The notes beneath the pieces are model-generated. The model was not told where the DNA came from and did not search any database. It was given only the letters and a program-made list of their open reading frames with translations. DNA of 20,436 bases, from NCBI GenBank assembly GCA_017390595.1, contig JAFPBC010000001.1, positions 1 through 20,436 on the forward strand, in the 5' to 3' direction. The translations under genes were made by a program, and so were the position numbers. The DNA is from Selenomonadales bacterium. GTDB taxonomy: Bacteria > Bacillota > Negativicutes > RGIG982. This document shows, piece by piece, positions 1 to 7,368 of this stretch (position 1 is its first letter; each line of letters begins with the position of its first letter).

Positions 1-33
1 GAAGGCATGGTCACGGTGATGCGGTATGTTTGA
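1..33 (+). CDS. yqfC: YqfC-like sporulation-associated protein, C-terminal end only
   Basis: The first ten codons of the window read E-G-M-V-T-V-M-R-Y-V and stop at TGA (31-33). Only this tail is present, so the family is inferred. YabP/YqfC-family proteins are normally encoded directly before yqfD, and they end in a short beta-strand tail of similar character. The stop overlaps the yqfD start by 8 bases (ATG at 26), which is typical of translational coupling. The body of the gene lies upstream of the window. Confidence 0.6.
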   Translation, partial: EGMVTVMRYV

Positions 34-1234
34 TATCAGGCGATATCGAGAAGGCGCGGTCAAGGTGCGGATATCGGGCGGTTGGATAGAACGATTCATC
101 AACCGCTGTCTGGCGGCAGGGTTCTGCTTGTGGCATATCAAGACGGATGGGCAGTTTACGACGATGTGGATGCGAGCAGAGGACTTTAAGTCTGTGCGTG
201 ATATCGCTTCAGACAGCCATGTACAGGTAGAGATCGTAGCAAGACGCGGTTGCCCGTTCGTTGTGGGCAGACTGCTTAAACGGAAAGGTCTTATCATCGG
301 GCCGATGCTGTTTTTTATGCTCATCTGTTTTTTTACGCTGTTTGTCTGGCAAGTCGAAGTCGTCGGCAACCATACGGTCGGTCGAGAGGAGATACTCGCT
401 CTTGCAGGTGAGAACGGGATATATGTCGGGGCGCTTCGTTCTTCGGTCGAACCGCACGAGACAGAACAGGCGATATTGGCAAACTGCGGGCGTCTTGTCT
501 GGTGTGGGGTGCGAGAGGAAGGTACGCGCATCGTGGTAGAAGTCGTTGAAAAAACACCGCGGCGGGCAGACGCGGACTGCGTGGGCGATGTCGTAGCACG
601 TACCGACGGTGTACTGACAGAGCTTATCGTGCTTGCGGGCACTGCAGCAAAAGTGAGCGGCGATACGGTCAAAAAAGGGGATGTATTGATACGCGGTGTT
701 GAACCGAGATACGGGATGGATGCAGACGATATCGCCGATGATGCACTGCGTACCATCGGGGCAAAAGGTATCGTACGGGCACGTGTTTGGTATGAAGGAT
801 ACGGAGAAGCTCCGCTGGAAACAATGAAAGGTGAGCGGACAGGGCGTGCGATATACGCGGTCAATATAGCGATGGGCGTGTACTCGTTCGACTGGCAAAG
901 CGAAGAGATATCGGAGTCCTCGCTGTATGAAACGGAGAAAAAAATGGTAAAATGGAGGAATCAAATTTTCCCCGTCGAAATAATAACTCATATTTATTAT
1001 GAATGTGAACCTATAAGAGTACCTATCTCCGAAGAAGAAGCGACGAGCCTTGCGAAACAGCGTGCATGGCAGTCTATCGCCGAACAGATACCAAAAGATG
1101 CCGAGGTCAAAGTACGAAGAGATGACATCATATCGGAACCGTCGGCAAGTATCGTGCGTGCAAGAGCGATCGTCGAGACGATAGAGGAGATCGGTATCGG
1201 TCCCGATTCGGCCAAGACCGAAACGGAAGAATAG
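26..1234 (+). CDS. yqfD: YqfD-family membrane protein (sporulation-associated family)
   Basis: This 402-residue protein has the layout of the YqfD family (about 400 residues in Bacillus). There is a cytoplasmic N-terminal part (about 1-85), one strong membrane segment at about 89-110, and a long non-cytoplasmic part. That part starts with a POTRA/FtsQ-like stretch (VEVVGNHTVGREEILALAG) and ends in an acidic tail. In Bacillus, YqfD belongs to the mother-cell sporulation regulon and its biochemical role is unknown. Many Negativicutes that are not known to sporulate keep it, so sporulation cannot be inferred from this gene. The ATG at 26 lies inside the end of the upstream yqfC-like gene. phoH follows after 14 bases, so the gene is operonic. 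The family call is by length, topology and neighbourhood (yqfC before, phoH after). Confidence 0.85.
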   Translation: MFDIRRYREGAVKVRISGGWIERFINRCLAAGFCLWHIKTDGQFTTMWMRAEDFKSVRDIASDSHVQVEIVARRGCPFVVGRLLKRKGLIIGPMLFFMLICFFTLFVWQVEVVGNHTVGREEILALAGENGIYVGALRSSVEPHETEQAILANCGRLVWCGVREEGTRIVVEVVEKTPRRADADCVGDVVARTDGVLTELIVLAGTAAKVSGDTVKKGDVLIRGVEPRYGMDADDIADDALRTIGAKGIVRARVWYEGYGEAPLETMKGERTGRAIYAVNIAMGVYSFDWQSEEISESSLYETEKKMVKWRNQIFPVEIITHIYYECEPIRVPISEEEATSLAKQRAWQSIAEQIPKDAEVKVRRDDIISEPSASIVRARAIVETIEEIGIGPDSAKTETEE

Positions 1235-1248
1235 AAGGAGGAGTTCAG

Positions 1249-2250
1249 TTGCCTCAAATTGTAGAAAAAGTGATCACATTTCGAGATAGACAGGAAGAGA
1301 CGGCTATCTTAGGCAACCAAGATGAGCATTTGAATCAGATGGCGCGCTCGTTCGGCGGTCAGCTCGTCAGTCGCGGCGGGCAAGTCACCATCAGCGGTGC
1401 GGTAGAAGATGTCGAACAGATGAAACAGACGTTCGACGAGCTTCTGTATCTCTATCGACAAGGCAGTCCCGTAACGATGCACGAAGTCAAGTACACGGTC
1501 GGAGCTGTTGCGGAAGGGGAAGCACAGGCGCTCCATACGATGTTCGGCGATACCATCCTGACGACGGCGCGCGGTCGTGCCGTCAAAGCCAAAACGCTCG
1601 GTCAATGGCGATATATCGAAGCCATCCGCAAGAACCACATCACGTTCGGTATCGGCCCTGCCGGTACGGGCAAAACGTATCTTGCCGTTGCGATGGCAGT
1701 CTATTCGCTCAAAAATAAAATGGTAGACCGTATCATCTTGACACGCCCTGCCGTAGAAGCAGGCGAAAAGCTCGGCTTCTTACCGGGCGATATGCAGGAA
1801 AAAGTCGATCCGTATCTGCGTCCGCTCTATGATGCGCTCGGCGATATCTTGGGGCAGGAAACGTTCCAGAAATATCTTCTGCGCGGAACGATCGAAGTAG
1901 CACCGCTTGCTTATATGCGCGGTCGTACGCTCGAAGATGCGTTTATCATCCTCGATGAGGCACAGAATACGACACCGCAGCAGATGAAGATGTTTTTGAC
2001 GCGATTCGGCTTCGGCTCGAAGATGGTCGTAACAGGTGACTTGACGCAGACAGACCTTCTCAGAAACGTCCCGTCGGGTCTTAAGCAGGCACAGAAGATA
2101 CTGGCAAGTGTGCCCGGTATCGCTTGCCTGACGCTCGACGAAAAAGACGTCATTCGACATGAAGTCGTCAGTCGCATCATTCGCGCGTATGAATTATTCG
2201 AAGAACAGACAGAAGCTCGTTTGAAGGAAAAAGAGAACTCACAGCAGTGA
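1249..2250 (+). CDS. phoH: PhoH-like ATPase
   Basis: The 333-residue product is a PhoH-family P-loop ATPase. Walker A is GPAGTGKT (136-143) and Walker B is FIILDEAQN (232-240), followed by a sensor-like VVTGDLTQTDL. The family resembles superfamily 1 helicase cores and is linked by gene neighbourhood to RNA processing with YbeY; its exact substrate is not settled. Length matches Bacillus PhoH (about 320). The start is TTG at 1249, supported by a strong Shine-Dalgarno (AAGGAGGAG, 1235-1243) five bases upstream; the protein then begins MPQIVEKVITF. The gene lies between yqfD and the membrane HD hydrolase, which is the usual Bacillota order. No promoter is apparent in the 14-base gap, so it is probably co-transcribed from upstream. 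Confidence 0.95.
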   Translation: MPQIVEKVITFRDRQEETAILGNQDEHLNQMARSFGGQLVSRGGQVTISGAVEDVEQMKQTFDELLYLYRQGSPVTMHEVKYTVGAVAEGEAQALHTMFGDTILTTARGRAVKAKTLGQWRYIEAIRKNHITFGIGPAGTGKTYLAVAMAVYSLKNKMVDRIILTRPAVEAGEKLGFLPGDMQEKVDPYLRPLYDALGDILGQETFQKYLLRGTIEVAPLAYMRGRTLEDAFIILDEAQNTTPQQMKMFLTRFGFGSKMVVTGDLTQTDLLRNVPSGLKQAQKILASVPGIACLTLDEKDVIRHEVVSRIIRAYELFEEQTEARLKEKENSQQ

Positions 2251-2270
2251 TCAGATGGAGTTGAGACAAA

Positions 2271-4424
2271 GTGGATTTTTTGAAACGAGAGCTCAAAAAA
2301 CGTGTCTACCTCGAAAATGGGCAATACAATAAAGGATTTTTACGCCGCTCGAGCATGGTAGGGATGCTGTTTTTCATCTTAGTGATGATATTGGCATCGA
2401 ACCTGTTCGTCGGCAGTGTGTCGCTCGTGGAAGGCGAAGTCAGCGAAAGCGATATCGTTGCACCGCGCACGACGACATATATCGATATCGAAAAGACGAA
2501 ACAGCTTGAGGCGGAAGTGATCGCCAGCGTTGCCAATGTGTATGACATCGATGTGTCGGTATCAAAACGTACCGATGAGACGGTCGGTGCCATCTTCAGC
2601 GCGATGCAGTCGGATACGGTGAAGTCTGCCGAGTGGGACAAGCGTGTCGAGCTCGTTGCGGATGTAGCGGGTGAACAAGTCGCCGAAGATACGATAAAAG
2701 GGCTGTTGTCGCTCTCCGAAGAGTCGCGCAAAGTCGTACAAGACAGCAGTCTTACGATCCTTCATCAATATTTTCAGCGTGGTATCCACGATAACGAAGT
2801 CGATTTGATGAAACAGGGCATTGCCAAAGAGGCCGAAAAATTGTCGCTCACCAATGAGCAAAGACGACTGACGGTCGCGCTTGCCAAATCATATCTCACG
2901 ACGAACGTCATCTTAGATCAAGAAGCGACCGACCAGCGTGTGGAGACGGCACTTGCCAATATGGAGCCTGTGCGCGGTATGGTGCAAAAAGGGCAGATAC
3001 TCGTGCGTCGCGGTGATGTCGTGACGAAAGAGCAAGTCGACTTGATGACGGAACTCGGCCTGTACTCCGCGCCGATCGGACTTCTTTCGGTCAGCGGTGT
3101 CTGCGTGCTCGTTTGTGTCGTCATTTGGCTCGTGCGTGCTTATTTGCGTAAATTCGATATTGCTGTCTATCGTGATGACAGACAGATATTCCTCATTATA
3201 TTAGTCGTAACAGGGTCGCTCTTCCTCGGCAAGATGGCACATTTTTACTCGCCGTTTGCCGCGCCTATGGCGATCGGAACGCTTCTGCTGTCCATCTTGA
3301 TAGGACTTCGCGTCGGTCTGTGTGTGGGGACAGCACTTGCTTGCTTCTTCTGCGTGATGGCAGACTTCGACGTCGGTGTGCTTATCAGTGCGTTCTTGGG
3401 CAACTGCGTTGCTGTGTACAGCATATCTCGCTTGGCATACGGCAACAGCTTGACGCGGACAGGCGTTATGCTCGGCCTGTTTAACTTCTTGGTCGTCGGC
3501 GCGATCGGTGTTGCCAAGTCGATGGCGCTGAGCGAGGTATTCTATATCAGCTTCCTTGCGCTTGGCGGCGGTATCTTGTCAGCCGTCATCACCATCGGTA
3601 TTTTGCCGTATCTTGAAAATGCGTTCGAGGTCACGACGCCTGTGAAGCTGATACAAATAGGACAGTCGAATCATCCGCTCTTGGAGAGACTGCTTCTTGA
3701 GGCGCCGGGTACGCATCATCATGGGCTCGTCGTTGCCAATCTGGCAGAAGCGGCAGCCAATGAGATCGGTGCCGATCCGATACTCGTCCGTATCGGCGCG
3801 TATTATCACGATGTCGGCAAGCTCTATCGACCTGCCTTCTTTGTAGAGAATCAATTCGGCGGAGAAAATCCGCACGATCAGATATCGCCGTATTTAAGTG
3901 CGCGTATCTTGACAGCGCACGCTCGAGACGGTGTGGCACTTTGCCGTGAATACAACATTCCGCAAGTCGTTATCGACATCGTACAGCAACATCACGGTAC
4001 GACGATAGCAGGATATTTTTATCACAAAGCGAAAACGGAAGCCGAGGCAGAAGGCCTCGAAGTAAGCGAAGACGATTTCCGCTATGATGGTCCCAAACCG
4101 CAGACGAAAGAAGCGGCACTCGTGATGCTTGCCGACTCGTGCGAAGCGGCGGTGCGTTCGCTCGGAAAACCGAGCGGCGACCAGATAGAGGCGATGGTGC
4201 GTAAGATCATCAGATCGCGCTTGCAAGAAGGTCAGCTCGATGAATGTAACGTAACGCTCAAAGACCTCAGCACGATCGGGGACGTGTTCATTCGCTTGTT
4301 GTCGAGTATGTTCCATACGCGTATCAAATATCCCGAAACGAAAGAACTGGAAGGTGACTACCATGCAAATCGAAATCAGCAACCAACAAGAAAAAATGAC
4401 GGTGACGCAGGCGATAGAAGATAG
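2271..4424 (+). CDS. pgpH: 7TM-HD family membrane phosphohydrolase, probable cyclic-di-AMP phosphodiesterase (PgpH/YqfF type)
   Basis: The 717-residue protein matches PgpH/YqfF in length and order. An N-terminal membrane anchor (about 29-49) is followed by an extracellular 7TMR-HDED-type domain (about 50-265), a bundle of hydrophobic segments (about 268-450) and a cytoplasmic HD domain. The HD signature is visible: GTHHHGLVV (480-488), YYHDVGKL (511-518, with H513-D514), QQHHGTT (572-578) and a downstream LADSCEAA aspartate. Listeria PgpH hydrolyses c-di-AMP to pApA; the same activity here is inferred from the family. The start is GTG at 2271 with a GGAG (2257-2260) ten bases upstream. The last 62 bases overlap ybeY in another frame, so the two genes are probably translationally coupled. 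Its C-terminal tail (about 700-717) is hydrophilic and encoded in that overlap. Confidence 0.9.
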   Translation: MDFLKRELKKRVYLENGQYNKGFLRRSSMVGMLFFILVMILASNLFVGSVSLVEGEVSESDIVAPRTTTYIDIEKTKQLEAEVIASVANVYDIDVSVSKRTDETVGAIFSAMQSDTVKSAEWDKRVELVADVAGEQVAEDTIKGLLSLSEESRKVVQDSSLTILHQYFQRGIHDNEVDLMKQGIAKEAEKLSLTNEQRRLTVALAKSYLTTNVILDQEATDQRVETALANMEPVRGMVQKGQILVRRGDVVTKEQVDLMTELGLYSAPIGLLSVSGVCVLVCVVIWLVRAYLRKFDIAVYRDDRQIFLIILVVTGSLFLGKMAHFYSPFAAPMAIGTLLLSILIGLRVGLCVGTALACFFCVMADFDVGVLISAFLGNCVAVYSISRLAYGNSLTRTGVMLGLFNFLVVGAIGVAKSMALSEVFYISFLALGGGILSAVITIGILPYLENAFEVTTPVKLIQIGQSNHPLLERLLLEAPGTHHHGLVVANLAEAAANEIGADPILVRIGAYYHDVGKLYRPAFFVENQFGGENPHDQISPYLSARILTAHARDGVALCREYNIPQVVIDIVQQHHGTTIAGYFYHKAKTEAEAEGLEVSEDDFRYDGPKPQTKEAALVMLADSCEAAVRSLGKPSGDQIEAMVRKIIRSRLQEGQLDECNVTLKDLSTIGDVFIRLLSSMFHTRIKYPETKELEGDYHANRNQQPTRKNDGDAGDRR

Positions 4425-4830
4425 GATCATCGAGGTGCTTGAAGAGACGGCACGTGTCCATGAAGTGGATGACCTTGCCGAAGTCAGCTTGATGTTCACC
4501 GATGACGAAACGATACATGAGATGAACCGCGAATACCGCGGTATCGATCGCCCGACGGACGTATTGTCGTTCGCGCTTGAAGAAGGCGAAGAAGAGGAGA
4601 TCTACGGCGGTCCCGAAGAGAACCTCTTGGGAGATATCATCATCTCCGTAGAGACGGCAACGCGTCAGGCGGAAGAATACGGTCACAGCGTCGAACGCGA
4701 GATGGCATTCTTGGCTCTCCACGGTATGCTCCACTTGCTCGGCTACGACCATATGGAAGAAGAAGAACGACAAGAGATGCGCGCGCAGGAAGAAGCGATA
4801 CTGGCTTCGCTCGGCATCACGAGAGAATAA
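4363..4830 (+). CDS. ybeY: Endoribonuclease / rRNA maturation factor YbeY
   Basis: The 155-residue product carries the zinc motif HxxxHxxxxxH as LHGMLHLLGYDH (H120, H124, H130) and the family block NREYRGIDRPTDVLSF. YbeY is a metal-dependent single-strand RNase involved in 16S rRNA 3-prime maturation and ribosome quality control. Length matches the family. Two starts are possible. ATG at 4363 is preferred because GGAAGGTG (4349-4356) lies six bases before it; the in-frame GTG at 4354 is itself part of that Shine-Dalgarno. The gene begins inside the end of the 7TM-HD gene, and dgkA starts two bases after its stop. It sits close to phoH and era, its usual functional partners in rRNA processing. 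Confidence 0.95.
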   Translation: MQIEISNQQEKMTVTQAIEDRIIEVLEETARVHEVDDLAEVSLMFTDDETIHEMNREYRGIDRPTDVLSFALEEGEEEEIYGGPEENLLGDIIISVETATRQAEEYGHSVEREMAFLALHGMLHLLGYDHMEEEERQEMRAQEEAILASLGITRE

Positions 4831-4831
4831 G

Positions 4832-5194
4832 ATGCGTATTACAGAGTCGTTTCGGTATGCTGTGCGAGGTATTATGACCGCGTACCGAGAAGAACGACAG
4901 ATGAAAGTGCATACCGTAGCGGCGGTGCTGGCCGTTGTGTGCGGCGTGGTCGCTGACTTGTCGCGGGCGGAGTGGGCGATCCTTGCGCTTACGATAGCAA
5001 TGGTCATCACGCTCGAGCTTGTCAATACGGCAGTAGAACGCATCGTCGATATGGTAACGGAAGAATATCATCCGCTGGCCGAGAAGGCGAAAGACATCGC
5101 CGCAGGTGCTGTTTTGGTAGGTGCGATAGCATCTGTCATCGTCGGCATTTGCTTGTTTGGCACGCGCGTGATAGAATGGATGGGAGGCTTATGA
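4832..5194 (+). CDS. dgkA: Diacylglycerol/undecaprenol kinase (DgkA family)
   Basis: The 120-residue membrane protein has the small prokaryotic DgkA fold: an amphipathic N-terminus (SFRYAVRGIMTAYREERQMKVH in outline), three hydrophobic segments (about 28-42, 47-65 and 92-112) and the active-site block LELVNTAVERIVD (E62, N65, E69) followed by AKDIAAGAVL. Gram-positive members mostly phosphorylate undecaprenol, feeding the cell-wall lipid carrier; enterobacterial ones use diacylglycerol. In this lineage undecaprenol kinase is the better guess, but the sequence alone does not decide. The ATG at 4832 follows the ybeY stop by one base. The stop TGA (5192-5194) overlaps the start of cdd, so the three genes are coupled. 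Confidence 0.92.
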   Translation: MRITESFRYAVRGIMTAYREERQMKVHTVAAVLAVVCGVVADLSRAEWAILALTIAMVITLELVNTAVERIVDMVTEEYHPLAEKAKDIAAGAVLVGAIASVIVGICLFGTRVIEWMGGL

Positions 5195-5562
5195 TGGATA
5201 CGCTGATAGACATGGCAAGAAAAGCACGCAGCAATGCCTATATACCATATTCAAAATTTGCCGTCGGTGCGGCACTTCTCGCGAAAAGCGGTCGCATCTA
5301 TACGGGTGCGAATATCGAGAATGCCTCGTACGGGCTGACGATCTGTGCCGAGCGGACAGCGATCGTCAAAGCCGTATCGGAAGGAGAACGCGAATTCGAA
5401 GCGATCGCGATAGCCGCCGATACAAAAGCCCCCGTACTGCCGTGCGGTGCGTGCCTGCAAGTCATGGCAGAGTTTCACATCGACAGAGTGATACTCGGCA
5501 ATCTGACGGAAGAAAAAGAAGTCTCGTTATCGGACTTATTACCGCATAACTTTACGCTATAA
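5194..5562 (+). CDS. cdd: Cytidine deaminase
   Basis: This small homotetrameric-type cytidine deaminase converts cytidine and deoxycytidine to uridine forms in pyrimidine salvage. The catalytic blocks are complete: TICAERTAI (zinc Cys and general-base Glu) and PCGACLQV (two further zinc cysteines), with the substrate-loop sequence NIENASYG before them. Length (122 residues) is slightly short of the usual 130, with a brief C-terminus (LLPHNFTL). Two adjacent ATGs exist at 5191 and 5194. GGGAGG (5182-5187) is six bases from the second and only three from the first, so 5194 is preferred. Location between dgkA and era is standard for Bacillota. A 27-base gap separates it from era. Confidence 0.95.
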   Translation: MDTLIDMARKARSNAYIPYSKFAVGAALLAKSGRIYTGANIENASYGLTICAERTAIVKAVSEGEREFEAIAIAADTKAPVLPCGACLQVMAEFHIDRVILGNLTEEKEVSLSDLLPHNFTL

Positions 5563-5589
5563 CTATCTACAAGAGGAGCGAACAGAAGA

Positions 5590-6480
5590 TTGGAAAAAGG
5601 ATATAAATCGGGTTTTGTTGCCGTAATCGGCCGCCCAAACGTCGGTAAATCGACGCTCATCAACAGCTTGATCGGACAAAAAGTACTTATCATGTCGGAC
5701 AAACCGCAGACGACACGCAACCGTATCCTCTGCGTACTCTCGCTCGACGATGCACAGATCCTCTTTTTGGATACGCCGGGTATCCACAAACCACGCCACA
5801 AACTGGGCGAATACATGGTCAACGCGGCGAAAAACACACTCAAAGAAGTCGACCTCATTCTTTTCGTCGTCGATGCGAACGAAAAAATGGGTCCGGGTGA
5901 AGAGTATATCCTCGAATACCTGCGTGAAACGAAAACACCTGTATTCCTCGTCGTCAACAAGATCGACACGATCGACAAAAAAGCACTTCTGCCGATCATC
6001 AGCAATTATCAGAAGGAATATAACTTCGCGGCAACGGTGCCCATCTCGGCACTCGAACATATGAACCTCACCTCGCTTACCGACGAGATCAAAAACCATC
6101 TCGAAGAAGGCCCGCAGTACTATCCGAGCGATATGGTCACCGACCAGCCGGAGAGACTCATCATCGGCGAGATGATCCGTGAAAAAGTGCTTCACTTGAC
6201 GCGTGAAGAGATTCCGCATGCCATCGCTGTCGAAGTAGAAGAAGTCAAAACACGTGAAAACGGCGATATCTATGTCAGAGCCGTCATCTATGTAGAACGC
6301 GAATCGCAGAAAGGTATCGTCATCGGTGCCAAGGGCAGTGTCTTAAAAGAAGTCGGCAAACAGGCACGCAAAGATATCGAAGTGCTCATGGGCGCGAAAG
6401 TCTATACCGACATCTGGGTAAAAGTCAAAAAAGACTGGCGCAACCGTGAAGGTATCTTGCGCAACTTCGGATATGAATAA
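5590..6480 (+). CDS. era: GTPase Era (16S rRNA-binding ribosome assembly factor)
   Basis: The 296-residue product has the full Era architecture. G1 is GRPNVGKS (14-21), the switch region carries PQTTRNRI, G3 is DTPG (61-64), G4 is NKID (123-126), and a C-terminal KH domain contains VIGAKGSVLKEVGKQARKDI-type sequence. Era is a GTP-dependent chaperone that binds the 3-prime end of 16S rRNA during 30S assembly. The start is TTG at 5590; a GAGGAG (5573-5578) lies eleven bases upstream, a little far, but the protein begins in the normal family position (MEKGYKSGFVAVIGRPNVGK). It is the last gene of the operon: a strong hairpin terminator follows 11 bases after the stop. Confidence 0.97.
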   Translation: MEKGYKSGFVAVIGRPNVGKSTLINSLIGQKVLIMSDKPQTTRNRILCVLSLDDAQILFLDTPGIHKPRHKLGEYMVNAAKNTLKEVDLILFVVDANEKMGPGEEYILEYLRETKTPVFLVVNKIDTIDKKALLPIISNYQKEYNFAATVPISALEHMNLTSLTDEIKNHLEEGPQYYPSDMVTDQPERLIIGEMIREKVLHLTREEIPHAIAVEVEEVKTRENGDIYVRAVIYVERESQKGIVIGAKGSVLKEVGKQARKDIEVLMGAKVYTDIWVKVKKDWRNREGILRNFGYE

Positions 6481-6491
6481 GAAAATGCATG

Positions 6492-6523
6492 AAAAGAAGG
6501 GTGTATATGTGCCCTTCTTTTTT
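6492..6523 (+). terminator. Intrinsic terminator after era
   Basis: AAAAGAAGGG (6492-6501) pairs perfectly with CCCTTCTTTT (6512-6521) around a ten-base loop, and the descending arm runs into a T tract. It closes the yqfC-era operon and separates it from the DUF502 gene. Confidence 0.9.
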
Positions 6524-6562
6524 GTATACATTACTTCTTTGCACAAAAGAACGATATAGTGA

Positions 6563-6592
6563 TTGACCCGTGGGGGATGCGAATGATATGAT
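6563..6592 (+). promoter_or_regulatory. Putative sigma-A promoter for the DUF502/CorC-like unit
   Basis: TTGACC (6563-6568) and TATGAT (6587-6592) are separated by 18 bases, each one mismatch from consensus. The start of transcription would be near 6599, giving a leader of only about 16 bases in which AAGAGGTG (Shine-Dalgarno) comes first. Position directly after the era terminator supports the call. Confidence 0.65.
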
Positions 6593-6614
6593 GATATGAA
6601 GAGGTGAAATAAAC

Positions 6615-7310
6615 GTGTCAAGTATATATCGTTATATGGGGAAAGGACTGATCATTCTTGTCCCGATATTTATCACGTTTTTCGTATTGCGAGAGACGTA
6701 TAATCTGACCGAGGGTCTGCTCGGAAGTCACTTTACGTATTACTTCCCGGGGATGGGATTCATCGTATGTGTACTCGTCATCCTGCTCACAGGGTATCTC
6801 TTCTCGCATTGGATGCTTGAAGGCTTGCTCGGATTTTGTGAGAGACTGATCGGCACGATACCGATCGTCAACTTTATCTATCAGAGCGTCAAAAAGCTGT
6901 CGGAGGCCGTCTTTGACTCGAAGCAATTGTTCAATCAAGCGGTGCTCGTGACGTATCCCGGCAGTAATGCACGTGTGCTCGGGTTCAAAGTAAAAGAGGA
7001 TCTGTCGCCTATCATGGGGCAGGACGGCGTAGAATATGCGTGCGTGTTCGTGCCGTGGAGCCTTAATATGACGTCGGGCATCAATGTCATGGTACCGACA
7101 AAAGATCTGATACCTGTCGATATTTCGAGCGAAGAAGCGCTCCAATATATCTTGACGGCAGGCTCTATCATGCCGAATCGTCCGCCGAAAATGACCATCG
7201 TTGCCAACGGCAAAACGACAGTGGCGGTCGGCGAAACGGAAGCGGAAAAAGAACCGCAAACGACAGAAGAACAAACAAGAACAGAAGAAAAACAAGCAGC
7301 CAATAAATAA
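6615..7310 (+). CDS. DUF502-family membrane protein
   Basis: The 231-residue protein has two hydrophobic segments (about 9-27 and 46-65). The family block RLIGTIPIVNFIYQSVKKLSEAVF follows in outline, then a soluble beta-rich domain with VLVTYPGSNARVLGFKV and VPTKDLIPVDISSEEAL, which fits DUF502 (about 200 residues, function unknown). The last 30 residues are a Glu/Thr/Gln-rich tail outside the conserved domain. The start is GTG at 6615, with AGAGGTG (ending at 6605) nine bases upstream. It is the first gene after its own promoter, and the CorC-like gene follows 31 bases after its stop (58 bases to the ATG at 7369), suggesting a two-membrane-protein unit. Function remains unknown; a role in the envelope is inferred from topology only. 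Confidence 0.85.
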   Translation: MSSIYRYMGKGLIILVPIFITFFVLRETYNLTEGLLGSHFTYYFPGMGFIVCVLVILLTGYLFSHWMLEGLLGFCERLIGTIPIVNFIYQSVKKLSEAVFDSKQLFNQAVLVTYPGSNARVLGFKVKEDLSPIMGQDGVEYACVFVPWSLNMTSGINVMVPTKDLIPVDISSEEALQYILTAGSIMPNRPPKMTIVANGKTTVAVGETEAEKEPQTTEEQTRTEEKQAANK

Positions 7311-7368
7311 ACGTATATCAAAACAAGGAGGTTGATGACCTATTCATTCGGAAGAAGGCTTTTTATGG

